Source: Tessaracoccus aquimaris
Lineage (GTDB): Bacteria > Actinomycetota > Actinomycetes > Propionibacteriales > Propionibacteriaceae
DNA length: 64,000 bases
Assembly: GCF_001997345.1 (NCBI RefSeq)
Contig: NZ_CP019606.1
Location: 3,782,001 to 3,846,000, forward strand
Direction: 5' to 3'
Shown piece after piece: positions 8,128 through 16,941 of this stretch. How positions within the stretch are numbered: position 1 is the first letter of the stretch; each line of letters opens with the position of its first letter. The position numbers were made by a program, and so were the translations under genes. The notes beneath the pieces were generated by a model. It saw nothing but the letters and a program-made list of their open reading frames with translations, did not search any database and was not told the DNA's origin.

Positions 8128-9020
8128 TCGCCGGAGGTGTGCTTGGCGCGGCGCACGATCAGCGGGTCAGGCGCGTACACGACGGAGTCGTCGCGGCCCT
8201 CGTAGTCGAACTGGTACAGGAACGAGCGCATCGCGTTGATCCGTGCGCGCTTCTTGTCGTTCGACTTCACCGTCGTCCACGGCGCGTACTTCTTGTCTGT
8301 GCGCAGCAGCATCTGCTCCTTCGCCTCGGTGTAGGCGTCCCAGCGGTCCAGGCTTTCCAGGTCCATGGGGGAGAGCTTCCACTGCCGCACCGGGTCCAAC
8401 TGCCGCAGCGCGAAGCGGGTGCGCTGCTCGTCCTGGGTCACCGAGAACCAGAACTTGGTGAGGCTGATGCCCGACTCGACAAGCATCCGCTCGAACTGCG
8501 GCGCCTGCAGCATGAACGTCTCGTACTCCTCGTCGGTGCAGAACCCCATCACCTTCTCGACGCCCGCCCGGTTGTACCAGGACCGGTCGAACAGCACCAT
8601 CTCGCCGGCGGTCGGCAGGTGCTGGACGTAGCGCTGGAAGTACCACTGGCCCCGCTCGGTGTTCGACGGTGCCGAGAGGGCGACGACGCGGGCCGCGCGC
8701 GGGTTGAGGTGCTCGTTGAACCGCTTGATGGTGCTTCCCTTGCCGGCCGCGTCGCGCCCTTCGAAGACGAGGACGTGCTTGGCGCCGGTGTCCTGGGACC
8801 AGTACTGGAACTTCAGCAACTCGACCTGGAGGAGGTACTTCTCGTGCTCGTAGTCTGTGCGGTCCATCAGCGAGTCGTAGGGGTAGCCGTCCTGCCAGGT
8901 GTCGATGGCCGACCCGTCCGGCGCGATCAGTTCCGGGTCGACGCCCTCTGCGCCCTCGACGCGGTACCCCTCTTCCTTGAGGTGATCGATGTACTCGCGC
9001 AGCGGCATGTTCTGGGTCAT
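8124..9020 (-). CDS. ppk2: polyphosphate kinase 2
   Basis: A 298-residue PPK2 enzyme, which uses polyphosphate to phosphorylate nucleotides (usually ADP or GDP). Walker A is FEGRDAAGKGST, Walker B and lid appear as LFDRSWYNRAGVE, and WKLSPMDLESLDRW is a typical PPK2 segment. The length fits the single-domain class. I start at the ATG at 9020 (MTQNMPLREYI); the frame stays open for 19 more codons, but those lie in a repeat element. The gene is convergent with the upstream lipoprotein gene and the two stop codons overlap. A TATGTA sequence just upstream of the ATG could serve as a -10 box. Confidence 0.93.
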   Translation of the reverse strand: MTQNMPLREYIDHLKEEGYRVEGAEGVDPELIAPDGSAIDTWQDGYPYDSLMDRTDYEHEKYLLQVELLKFQYWSQDTGAKHVLVFEGRDAAGKGSTIKRFNEHLNPRAARVVALSAPSNTERGQWYFQRYVQHLPTAGEMVLFDRSWYNRAGVEKVMGFCTDEEYETFMLQAPQFERMLVESGISLTKFWFSVTQDEQRTRFALRQLDPVRQWKLSPMDLESLDRWDAYTEAKEQMLLRTDKKYAPWTTVKSNDKKRARINAMRSFLYQFDYEGRDDSVVYAPDPLIVRRAKHTSGD

Positions 9021-9066
9021 GGGCAATACATACCCTGTCCAGGTGTCGCGCGGGTGAACAACCGCG

Positions 9067-9105
9067 GGTTGAGCCATGAAGGACCGGACTTCATCGGTCG
9101 AAACC
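9067..9105 (+). repeat. GAGC/GTCGA hairpin element, short copy
   Basis: GGTTGAGCC and GGTCGAAACC flank the inner stem ATGAAG / CTTCAT with a short loop. It is a shortened form of the element that opens each 178-bp unit downstream. Confidence 0.65.
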
Positions 9106-9127
9106 TTCGTGCGCGTGCGGTGGGTCC

Positions 9128-9483
9128 GCTGGTTGAGCCATGAAGGACGCGTCAGCGGACTTCATCGGTCGAAACCTCTTGCACGTCCAGCGGGTCTCGG
9201 GATGGACCGGGGAGGGGCTTGGTGAGAGTCGCTGCACCGGGTGCCAGGGGTTCCGACGCAGCGCGCGCGACTGCGTCGCGGCCGCTGGCTCAACCAACGA
9301 GGCACGCTGGTTGAGCCATGAAGGACGCGTCAGCGGACTTCATCGGTCGAAACCTCTTGCACGTGCAGCGGGTCTCGGGATGGACCGGGGAGGGGGTTGG
9401 TGAGAGTCGCTGCACCGGGTGCCGGGGGTTTCGACGCAGCGCGCGCGACTGCGTCGCGGCCGCTGGCTCAACCAACGGGTCAG
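9128..9483 (+). repeat. two tandem 178-bp units, each with two inverted hairpin elements
   Basis: The segment 9128-9305 is repeated at 9306-9483 with only a few base changes. Each unit begins GCTGGTTGAGCC and ends GGCTCAACCA. The left part is a GGTT-GAGC...GTCGA-AACC element with inner stem ATGAAG / CTTCAT. The right part is the same element in reverse orientation with inner stem GCGACGCAG / CTGCGTCG. The 459-bp gap 9021-9479 between ppk2 and the HAD gene therefore holds only repeats; apparent coding frames through it are not genes. Confidence 0.8.
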
Positions 9484-10142
9484 CGGCTGGCCAGGACGAG
9501 GTCGGCGACCTCCTCGGCGCGCTCGACCACGGCCTCCGCGCCCGCCTCGAGGAGCGACTCGCGCGAGGAGGCTCCCGTGGTGATGCCCATGGCCCGCATC
9601 CCCGCGGCGAGCGCCATCTCCATGTCCGAGGTGGCGTCGCCGACGTACCAGGTGCCGCCGGCCTGGGCGCCCATCAGTTCGAGCGCCATCCACGCGGAGT
9701 CTGGCGCTGGCTTGCCGCGGTCGACCATCTCGGTGCCGACAAGCACGTCGACGTCGCCGCGGATCCCGATGATCTCCAGCAGGTGGTCGGCCTCGGGCGT
9801 CGTCTTCGCGGTCACGACGCCGATCGCGAGGCCCGCGTCGCGGAGCCTGAGCAGCATCTGGTGCACGCCGGGGAGCAGCAGTTCGTGGCCCTGCTCGTTG
9901 ATCGCGCCGTACCAGCTCTCGTGGTACGTGGTGACCATCTCAGCGATCCGGGGATCGTCGGCCCTGAATCCGCTCAGCTCCGAGAGTGTCAGTTCGAGGG
10001 GCCTGTCGATGTAGGGGACCACCGCCATCGGCTCGGTCGGGACGCCGAAGACCGTGACGGTCGTCGCGATGTGCTCGGCGATCAGGGGGACGGTGTCGGC
10101 GAGGGTGCCGTCGAGGTCGAACAGGACTGCTGGGATGCTCAC
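9480..10142 (-). CDS. HAD family phosphatase (phosphoglycolate phosphatase-like)
   Basis: A 220-residue HAD hydrolase. Motif I is LFDLDGTLADT at the N-terminus, motif II lies in GVVTAKTTP, motif III lysine is in DRGKPAPD, and motif IV is YVGDATSDME. The cap inserted after motif I is of the helical C1 type found in phosphoglycolate phosphatases and beta-phosphoglucomutases, so a small phosphate ester is the likely substrate; the exact one cannot be read from sequence. The GTG start is six bases downstream of a TAGGGT -10 box. The stop lies at the edge of the tandem repeat unit. Confidence 0.85.
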   Translation of the reverse strand: MSIPAVLFDLDGTLADTVPLIAEHIATTVTVFGVPTEPMAVVPYIDRPLELTLSELSGFRADDPRIAEMVTTYHESWYGAINEQGHELLLPGVHQMLLRLRDAGLAIGVVTAKTTPEADHLLEIIGIRGDVDVLVGTEMVDRGKPAPDSAWMALELMGAQAGGTWYVGDATSDMEMALAAGMRAMGITTGASSRESLLEAGAEAVVERAEEVADLVLASR

Positions 10143-10148
10143 ACCCTC

Positions 10149-10154
10149 ACCCTA
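10149..10154 (-). promoter_or_regulatory. -10 box TAGGGT for leaderless HAD mRNA
   Basis: Read on the minus strand, TAGGGT is followed by six bases and then the GTG start at 10142. Confidence 0.5.
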
Positions 10155-10224
10155 TGCCCGGCGCGCCGATCGTGCCCTGGCAAGGTCGCCATCCACGTGG
10201 GCGAGCCGACCCCGTTACGCGGGC

Positions 10225-10640
10225 CTGTTCCTCGTTCCTCGAGCTTGTCCCCCGTTCCCCGAGCTTGTTCCCGTTCCCCGAGCTTGTCGAGGGGTCCGAG
10301 GGCTGAGCGTGTGGTTGCGGACGCCTCGAAGCCTCAGCGAGTGGTGGTGTCGTTCCCCGAGCTTGTCGAGGGGTCCGAGGGCTGAGCGCGTGGTTTCGGA
10401 CGCTTCGACAGGCTCAGCGAGCGGTGGTTGGGGACGCTTCGACAGGCTCAGCGAGCGGTGGTTGGGGACGCTTCGACAGGCTCAGTGGGCGGTGGTGTCG
10501 TTCCCCGAGCTTGTCGAGGGGTCCGAGGCTGAGCGGTGGTTTCGGACGCTTCGACAGGCTCAGCGAGCGGTGGTTTCGGACGCTTCGACAGGCTCAGCGA
10601 GCGGTGGTTGCGGACGCTTCGACAAGCTCAGCGACCGAGC
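10225..10640 (+). repeat. array of GAGC/GTCGA elements (CCCC/GGGG and CGCT/AGCG versions)
   Basis: This roughly 500-bp gap between the HAD and lipoprotein genes is filled with two interleaved versions of one short element. Complete CCCC-GAGCTTGTCGA-GGGG copies start near 10277, 10356 and 10503, with truncated copies before them. The other version, seen on this strand as CGCTTCGACAGGCTCAGCG, recurs at 10401, 10435 and 10469 (period 34) and again near 10547, 10581 and 10615. No gene is seen in the gap. Confidence 0.8.
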
Positions 10641-10642
10641 CA

Positions 10643-11254
10643 TCAGTTCGCGGCGACCGGCTCGGGGTACTCCTTGCCGAGGCACTGGTAGCCCTTCGCC
10701 ACGGCGGAGACCAACCGCCTCTGACCCTCGAGGTCCCACTTCACGTTCGGGAAGTACTTCCCGTAGCCCGGGGGGTCCACCGACTCGGCGCTGCCAGCGA
10801 CCAGCCACTGCGCCTCGCCGTCCACGTCCTCGGCATTGGTCAGGTAGGCCGCGCCCTTCGCCGGCGACTCCGGGGTCGGAGCGTCCGAGAAGTCGACGAC
10901 GACCCACCACCGCGATCCCGGGTCGATGCCCTCTCCGACGAACACCTGGGTTGCCTCCGACAGCCCCGGGCGACCCCACCGCTTCTCGTAACTGCGGTGC
11001 GTCGCCTTGGACACGTCCTCGCACTCCAACGACGCCACGATCTTCTCGTCCGGCTGCGCGATGGCGCCCTGCTGGGGCGCGGGCGACGGCGTCGACTCAG
11101 GCTCCGTCTCCACCGGCACTGCAGGCGGCTCCGGCTCTTCGTGTTCGCTTGCCACCACAGTCGGGGACGGCGAGGGGTTCGGGCCCGCCGTGCACCCCGA
11201 CAGGAGCGTCAGCGTCGTCGCGGCCGCGCAGGCCGCCGTCATCCAGGAGCGCAT
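10643..11254 (-). CDS. lipoprotein, unknown function
   Basis: A 203-residue protein with a lipobox LLSGCTAG after a short hydrophobic signal. A 45-residue linker rich in Pro, Ser, Thr and Glu follows. The remaining 130 residues hold two cysteines (LECEDV and GYQCLGK) and several aromatic strands (RWWVVVDFSDAP, AQWLVAGSAESV), suggesting a small disulfide-bonded extracellular domain. The family is not recognised. A GTG six codons earlier (11272) is an alternative start; the ATG gives a more normal signal peptide. Its stop directly follows the repeat array. Confidence 0.7.
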   Translation of the reverse strand: MRSWMTAACAAATTLTLLSGCTAGPNPSPSPTVVASEHEEPEPPAVPVETEPESTPSPAPQQGAIAQPDEKIVASLECEDVSKATHRSYEKRWGRPGLSEATQVFVGEGIDPGSRWWVVVDFSDAPTPESPAKGAAYLTNAEDVDGEAQWLVAGSAESVDPPGYGKYFPNVKWDLEGQRRLVSAVAKGYQCLGKEYPEPVAAN

Positions 11255-11368
11255 GGCCCCATCATCGTTCACGCTCCGCCCGGCCCACCAGGCCGGGCGG
11301 CAAGTTCGGGCCCACCGGCCAGCGCCCGTGGACCACGGTCGTACGGCGATTCGTGAGCGGGTCGTGCC

Positions 11369-12049
11369 TCAGCAACTGATCCCGGACGGTTTGGCCGGGA
11401 CGGCCCCCGTGTCGCGGCACAGCCCGATGCCCTTGGCGGCGAGGCCCTTCTTGATGCCGGAGACGGCCGTGGCGTTGAAGCCGTGCCACTGCATGTGCAT
11501 CAGGACGGTGTCGCCCTTGCGCGCGTTGCGCACCACGTAGCTGACCAGTTGCGAGGTTGACTTGCCCCTCCAGTCGTTGGTGTCGACCGTCCAGGTCCAC
11601 ATCTTCATGCCGACGGCGGTGTAGGCGCGGCGCACCGTCGAGTTGTACGCCCCGTACGGCGGGCGACCATAGGTCGTCACGACCCCGGGCGCCTTCAACT
11701 GCTTGACGACGGAGGAGTAGCTCAGCCGCGTCAACTGTGGGTGGCTGACGGAGTGGTTGAACACGTAGTGCCCCATCGACAGGGCGTAGCCCACGTCGAA
11801 GCGCTTGGCCTTGATGCAGTCGCCCGTCGGGAACAGCGCGACGCGCACGCCCAGGTTCTTGAACGCCTTCAGGGTCGACTTGAACGAGGAGAGCGACTTC
11901 GGGCAGTCGTCGAAGGTCAGGATCACGCGGTTCGAGGTGTTCGGACCGCGGCTGATGGAGTAGTCGGCCGAGGCGGTCGGCGTCGGGCTCATGGCGAGCA
12001 GCAGCGCGAGTGTCGCGCCGATCGAGATGCAGAATCTGGCGAGTCTCAT
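11369..12049 (-). CDS. secreted polysaccharide deacetylase (NodB homology)
   Basis: A 226-residue exported protein with a Sec signal peptide (MRLARFCISIGATLALLLA, cleavage probably after TASA). The NodB domain shows motif 1 as LTFDDCPKS, motif 2 HSVSHPQ with both metal-binding histidines, motif 3 RPPYGAYN, and late motifs DTNDW and LMHMQWH. Motif 1 normally reads TFDDGP; here Gly is Cys. The mature protein has three more cysteines (GDCIK, GLCRD, GISC), so one or two disulfides are likely. Family members remove N- or O-acetyl groups from peptidoglycan, chitin or xylan; the substrate here is unknown. A GGGGGA ribosome binding site precedes the ATG. Confidence 0.87.
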   Translation of the reverse strand: MRLARFCISIGATLALLLAMSPTPTASADYSISRGPNTSNRVILTFDDCPKSLSSFKSTLKAFKNLGVRVALFPTGDCIKAKRFDVGYALSMGHYVFNHSVSHPQLTRLSYSSVVKQLKAPGVVTTYGRPPYGAYNSTVRRAYTAVGMKMWTWTVDTNDWRGKSTSQLVSYVVRNARKGDTVLMHMQWHGFNATAVSGIKKGLAAKGIGLCRDTGAVPAKPSGISC

Positions 12050-12137
12050 GGTGGTTCCCCCTGGCCTGCCGGTGCGGATGATGCGATCGTAGGGCCGCGG
12101 GGGCGTGCGTGGATTCGCCCTTTCGGATGCACGACAA

Positions 12138-12170
12138 GAGGGCCGCCGCGCGTGTCGCGCAGCGGCCCTC
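12138..12170 (-). terminator. rho-independent-like terminator after metQ
   Basis: GAGGGCCGC at 12138-12146 pairs with GCGGCCCTC at 12162-12170, with a further GC-rich inner stem. It lies 14 bases past the metQ stop; the U-tract is weak (CTTGTCG). Confidence 0.65.
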
Positions 12171-12184
12171 TCGGATCAGTCGGT

Positions 12185-13027
12185 TCAGCCGGGGATCACG
12201 TCGCCGGAGGGCCATTCCTTCTTGATGAAGTCCTTGACCTCCTGCGAGTGCAGCAGCTCGTCGAGCTTCTTGATCGCGGCGTTGCCGTCGTCCGCGGTGC
12301 GCCACACCAGGATGTTGGCGTAGGGGTTGCCCTCCACCTTCTCGATCGCGATGGCGTCCTCGGCCTTCAGGCCGGCGGTCAGGATGAAGTTGCCGTTAAT
12401 CAGCGCGGCGGCGACCTTCGGATCGTCGAGCAACTGCACGACGACCTCGGGCTGGGTCTCCTCGAACTTCAGCTTCTTCGGATTCTGCGCATCGCTCAGC
12501 GTCAGCACGGTCGTCTCGGGGGTGACGTCCTTCAGCAGGCCGTTCTCCTCGAGCAGCTTCAGGCCGCGGTACTGGTTCGACGGGTCGTTGGTGATGGCGA
12601 TCAGGCCTCCCTCGGGGACCTCCGACGCGGCCTGGTACTGGTTCGAGAACAGCGCGAATGGCTCGATGTGGATGCCCTCGCCGTGGGAGAACTCGAAGCC
12701 CTTCTCCTCGATCTGGTTCTCGAGGTATGGAAGGTGCTGGAAGTAGTTCGCGTCGAGGTCCTTGCTGGCAAGGGCCTCGTTCGGCAGCACGTAGTCGTCG
12801 AACTCCTTGATCTGGATCTCGAGGCCCGCGTCCTTCGCAAGGTTGTCGCGGACGAACTCGAGGATCTTGGCGTGCGGCACGGGGCTCGCACCGACGACCA
12901 GCTTGGTGGTGCCGCCCGCGGCGGGCGCCGAGGTGGTGCCTTCGGGGGTGGCGTTGCCCGAACCGCACGCGGTCAGGGCCATTGCGGCTGCCAACGAGGC
13001 AGCGACTGCGGTCAGTATCTTTCGCAT
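12185..13027 (-). CDS. metQ: methionine ABC transporter substrate-binding lipoprotein MetQ
   Basis: A 280-residue NlpA/MetQ-family lipoprotein. The signal peptide ends in the lipobox LTACGSG. The mature protein shows the family features HAKILEFVRDNLAKDAG, NYFQHLPYLENQI and ITNDPSNQYRGLKLLEENGL. MetQ captures methionine (or a derivative) outside the membrane and delivers it to the MetN-MetI transporter encoded just upstream. An AAGGAGG site precedes the ATG. The 90-base spacer to metI contains two small hairpins, and a strong hairpin terminator follows the gene. Confidence 0.93.
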   Translation of the reverse strand: MRKILTAVAASLAAAMALTACGSGNATPEGTTSAPAAGGTTKLVVGASPVPHAKILEFVRDNLAKDAGLEIQIKEFDDYVLPNEALASKDLDANYFQHLPYLENQIEEKGFEFSHGEGIHIEPFALFSNQYQAASEVPEGGLIAITNDPSNQYRGLKLLEENGLLKDVTPETTVLTLSDAQNPKKLKFEETQPEVVVQLLDDPKVAAALINGNFILTAGLKAEDAIAIEKVEGNPYANILVWRTADDGNAAIKKLDELLHSQEVKDFIKKEWPSGDVIPG

Positions 13028-13047
13028 GAGGGTTCCTCCTTGCTTTG

Positions 13048-13104
13048 GGCCAACAACAAGTTGGCCGCCTGTTTGGCCGGGGTGGCCGTCCCGCCTCGGC
13101 GGGA
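13048..13104 (-). other. two hairpins in the metI-metQ spacer
   Basis: GGCCAAC / GTTGGCC (13048-13066, 5-base loop) and TCCCGCC / GGCGGGA (13089-13104) lie between metI and metQ. They could stabilise or process the mRNA so that the binding protein is made in excess; this role is inferred from position only. Confidence 0.4.
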
Positions 13105-13117
13105 AATCTGGGGGGGG

Positions 13118-13797
13118 TCAGCGGTGGTCGATCGCCTTGGAGATCGCGTCGCCGGTCCACTGGATGATCTGCACCAGGACGATCAGCAGGACCACCGTCA
13201 TGATCATCACGTCAATCTGGTAACGCTGGAAGCCGTAGTTGTAGGCCAGCCGGCCGAGGCCGCCACCTCCGACGAGGCCCGCCATCGCCGAGTACCCGAC
13301 GATCGTGACGACGGTGGTCGTGAACGACGCAACGAGGGAGGGCATCGCCTCGGGGAGCAGCACCTTGGTGATCGACTGCCACTTCGTCGAGCCCATCGCC
13401 TGCGCCGCGTCGAGCTTGCCCGAGTGCACCTCGCGCAGCGCCGTCTCCACGAGCCGGGCGAAGAACGGGATCGCCGCGATGGCAAGCGAGAGCGACGCCG
13501 CGACCGGGCCGATCTTGGTGCCAACCAGCCAGGCGGTGAACGGCATCAGCGCGACCATCAGGATCGCGTACGGGAAGGACCGGGTGATGTTGACGATGAT
13601 GGCCGAGAGCACGAAGTTCACCGGCCGGTTGGCGCTCATCGCGCCCGGGCGGGTGACGTAGAGCAGGACGCCGAGCGGCAGGCCGATCAGCAGCGTCGCG
13701 AGCGAGGAGATGCCGACCATCAGCAGCGTCTCGCCGATGGCGGGCAGCATCGCGTTCTGGATGGCCGGGTTGGCGAACCAGGTGCCGTCGAGGGGAA

Positions 13798-13801
<4 letters not shown>
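13118..13801 (-). CDS. metI: methionine ABC transporter permease MetI
   Basis: A 227-residue permease with five predicted membrane helices. The ABC-coupling loop reads VETALREVHSGKLDAAQAMGSTKWQSITKVLLPEA in the expected position (key residues A-x-GS, then P-EA). The length matches the MetI family. The ATG overlaps the metN stop by four bases (ATGA), so the two are translated together. It forms the membrane channel of the methionine importer with MetN. Confidence 0.93.
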
Positions 13802-14808
<1,007 letters not shown>

Positions 14809-14909
14809 GGCGGCTCCTGTTCTGCCGGGGTCAATTCAATCAGGCGGCACCGGGTTGGCCGAATTGTGGGAGGGGTGTCCGGGCGACGTTCGCGCACCGC
14901 GAAACCGCC

Positions 14910-14915
14910 TATCGT
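14910..14915 (+). promoter_or_regulatory. -10 box TATCGT for leaderless hydrolase mRNA
   Basis: TATCGT is followed by six bases and the GTG start at 14922. It lies in the divergent region shared with metN. Confidence 0.5.
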
Positions 14916-14921
14916 TGTGCT

Positions 14922-15632
14922 GTGACCCGCCCAGTCGTGTTCATCCATGGTCTCCGCACGTCGTCGAGCATGTGGGATCCGCAGATCGCCCTGCTCGGGA
15001 AGAGGTGGCGCTGCATCGCGCCCGACCTGCCGGGACACGGCGACCGCGCGGGGGAGAGGTTCACCGCAGAGGCGGCGCTGCGGACCATCGAGGACGCGCT
15101 CGCGCAGGCGGACGGCCCCGCGCACCTGGTCGGCTGCTCGCTCGGGGGCATGCTCGCGCTGCACGCCGCCGCGGGCACGGGCCACCCGCTCGCGTCCGTG
15201 GTGGCGGCCGGATGCTCCACGCAACCAGGGCCGGGCAGCGCCCGCGCCTATGGGAAGGTGATCGGCCTCGTCGACCGGTGGGGAGGCGAGGCGGCGGTGC
15301 GCCGCGTGATGGGGGAGGGGGCGGCTCGGCATTTCCTCCGGAAGGGACGGGCCGACCTCGCGACGGTCGAACGGGCGGTCGCCGCGGTCGCCACCTTCGA
15401 CCTGCTCGCCGACACGGCACGGATCGACGCACCCGTCGCGTTCCTCAACGGACACCTCGACCAGTTCCGCGGCCAGGAACGCCGCTTCGCCGGCCAGGCG
15501 GCTCGGGGTCGCCTCGTCGTGCTCGGTTACGGCACCCACATGGTGAACCTCACGCACCCCGTCCCGTACACGCGGACGCTGCAGAGGCTGCTGCTCGAGG
15601 CCGAGTCGCTCGGCCCGGCTCCTGGTCGGTAG
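14922..15632 (+). CDS. alpha/beta hydrolase
   Basis: A 236-residue alpha/beta-hydrolase fold protein. FIHGLRTSSSMW near the N-terminus forms the oxyanion region, GCSLGGML (about residue 68) carries the nucleophilic serine, NGHLDQF supplies the likely acid, and the late GTHMVNLTHP the histidine. It could be an esterase, lipase or C-C hydrolase; the sequence does not distinguish. No signal peptide is visible. The GTG start is supported by a -10 box at leaderless distance, and the motif begins three residues later, so a longer N-terminus is unlikely. Confidence 0.85.
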   Translation: MTRPVVFIHGLRTSSSMWDPQIALLGKRWRCIAPDLPGHGDRAGERFTAEAALRTIEDALAQADGPAHLVGCSLGGMLALHAAAGTGHPLASVVAAGCSTQPGPGSARAYGKVIGLVDRWGGEAAVRRVMGEGAARHFLRKGRADLATVERAVAAVATFDLLADTARIDAPVAFLNGHLDQFRGQERRFAGQAARGRLVVLGYGTHMVNLTHPVPYTRTLQRLLLEAESLGPAPGR

Positions 15633-15651
15633 CGCGGATCAGCGGTGCGGG

Positions 15652-16233
15652 TCAGTAGTAGCGGCGCACCTCGCGGGCCACTGCCCGGAATATCTCCTCG
15701 TCGAGGATCGCCCCGATCCTGCGGACTCCGTCGGGGTCGATCCTGATGATCCGGTTCACCCGCGCCTCGCTTGGGCGGCGCTGCGCGTCCCACTCTCCGG
15801 TGCCGATGTCGACCCAGTAGCGCCCGGCCCGAGCCTCCTGGTCGCGGTCCCGGTCGTGGTCCTGCGAGGTGACCTGCAGGCCGAGCAGCCACGTCGAGTC
15901 GTGCGCGATCAGCAGCACCGGGCGATCCTTGCCCTCGCTGTGGTCCTCCTCGTACGGCACCCACGTCCACACGATCTCGCCCGGGTCGGCCCGTTTGTCC
16001 TCGTGGGGTTGGTAGACGATGTTCGGCTTGCCCGTGAAGTCGCCCGGATAGCCTGACGAGCCACCGCGCGCCGCCGGCGTGGTCGGCCGGGCCGGCTGCT
16101 TGGGCTTGGGGGTGGTGGTGCGACGGCGCGTCGGACGCTTCGGTTCGGGTCGCGTGGCACGCTCCAGCGCGCGGTTCGCGACCTGTCGCAGCACCCTCAG
16201 GGCGCCGTCGAGGAAGGGGTTGGATCCGGCCAT
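15652..16233 (-). CDS. PemK/MazF-like protein with basic N-terminal linker
   Basis: A 193-residue protein. The C-terminal 105 residues look like a PemK/MazF fold: PGEIVWTWVPYEEDHSEGKD, then RPVLLIAHDSTWLLGLQVTS, with strands typical of MazF (the G-x-I-W start and the D-RPVLLI strand). MazF proteins are RNA endonuclease toxins, but no antitoxin gene is adjacent, and the first 85 residues are a basic, Pro/Arg/Lys-rich linker (RRRTTTPKPKQPARP) after an amphipathic helix. A role as a housekeeping MazF-like or RNA-binding protein is as likely as toxicity. The ATG at 16233 lies seven bases after a TAGACT -10 box and 15 bases after the stop of the preceding membrane-protein gene. Confidence 0.75.
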   Translation of the reverse strand: MAGSNPFLDGALRVLRQVANRALERATRPEPKRPTRRRTTTPKPKQPARPTTPAARGGSSGYPGDFTGKPNIVYQPHEDKRADPGEIVWTWVPYEEDHSEGKDRPVLLIAHDSTWLLGLQVTSQDHDRDRDQEARAGRYWVDIGTGEWDAQRRPSEARVNRIIRIDPDGVRRIGAILDEEIFRAVAREVRRYY

Positions 16234-16240
16234 GAGGCGG

Positions 16241-16246
16241 AGTCTA
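16241..16246 (-). promoter_or_regulatory. -10 box TAGACT before the PemK/MazF-like gene
   Basis: On the minus strand TAGACT is seven bases upstream of the ATG at 16233, without a ribosome binding site, and sits in the short gap after the membrane-protein gene. Confidence 0.45.
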
Positions 16247-16247
16247 G

Positions 16248-16823
16248 TCAGCGGAAGCGGGGCAGGCGGCCATAGAAGATCCAGGCGGGCCGCCGGTAGC
16301 CGGCCGGGCGCTCGGCGCGCACCTTTGACCAACGCTCGAAGTACCGCCGCATGGGCGGCAGGAAGGCGACGACCGCCGTCACGAGGGCGAGCCCGACGGC
16401 GACGAACGCCCAGTTCGACGTGACCGCCGCGTAGCCACCCATCAGCACCAGGCCGATCAGCCCGGCCCACCGCGACCACTTCCACCCGTTCCACGCCTGG
16501 AAGCCGGCGACGCCGACCGCCCCAGCCGCCAGCACCGATGCCGCGGCCAGCACCCCCTCAAGGGTCAGCGACAGCCACTTGCCCGGGTCGGGGGCGACCC
16601 ACTGGATGAGTCGCGCGGAGCCTGCGTAGCTGTCCGGGTGCGCGGCCTGCCACCAGTGCAGCGCGTAGACGCCCATCACGCACGCCACCGCCAGGTAAGC
16701 GGCGCCCGCGCCGATCCACGCCACGACCGGACGCGTCGGCTCGCCGGTGCGAGGGCTGAGCGGAGTGCTCGGCTTCAACTCCTCGAGCGGCGGCAGAGTC
16801 TGAATCTGCTTCTGGTCGGTCAC
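16248..16823 (-). CDS. membrane protein, unknown function
   Basis: A 191-residue protein with four predicted membrane helices (AAYLAVACVMGVYAL, GVLAAASVLAAGAVGVAG, LIGLVLMGGYAAV, FVAVGLALVTAVVAFLPP) after a polar 30-residue N-terminus containing PTRP. The C-terminus is strongly basic and aromatic (RRYFERWSKVRAERPAGYRRPAWIFYGRL, key residues only), probably cytoplasmic. No family is recognised. The GTG start follows a TAGGCT -10 box by six bases. Confidence 0.75.
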   Translation of the reverse strand: MTDQKQIQTLPPLEELKPSTPLSPRTGEPTRPVVAWIGAGAAYLAVACVMGVYALHWWQAAHPDSYAGSARLIQWVAPDPGKWLSLTLEGVLAAASVLAAGAVGVAGFQAWNGWKWSRWAGLIGLVLMGGYAAVTSNWAFVAVGLALVTAVVAFLPPMRRYFERWSKVRAERPAGYRRPAWIFYGRLPRFR

Positions 16824-16829
16824 CGGGCC

Positions 16830-16835
16830 AGCCTA
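16830..16835 (-). promoter_or_regulatory. -10 box TAGGCT for leaderless membrane-protein mRNA
   Basis: TAGGCT on the minus strand is followed by six bases and then the GTG start at 16823. Confidence 0.5.
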
Positions 16836-16941
16836 CGGCACCCGCCAGGCACGGCAAGGGTCGTTGCCACGGCACAGTCGGGCCACAGCGAACGCACAGA
16901 GTCGGGCGCGAGGCTGAGTGCACCGACGAAAGGACAAGCAC

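Noticed and set aside
9318-10385. Open frames running through the 178-bp tandem repeats and the HAD gene
   Set aside because: They start in repeats and run antisense to a good HAD phosphatase.
10401-10502. CRISPR array (34-bp period)
   Set aside because: Direct tandem copies of a dispersed element without spacers.
14809-14921. SAM riboswitch upstream of metN
   Set aside because: GGCCAACCCGG and GCCGCC could recall SAM-type cores, but the conserved helices and spacing are not present and only 113 bases separate the divergent starts.
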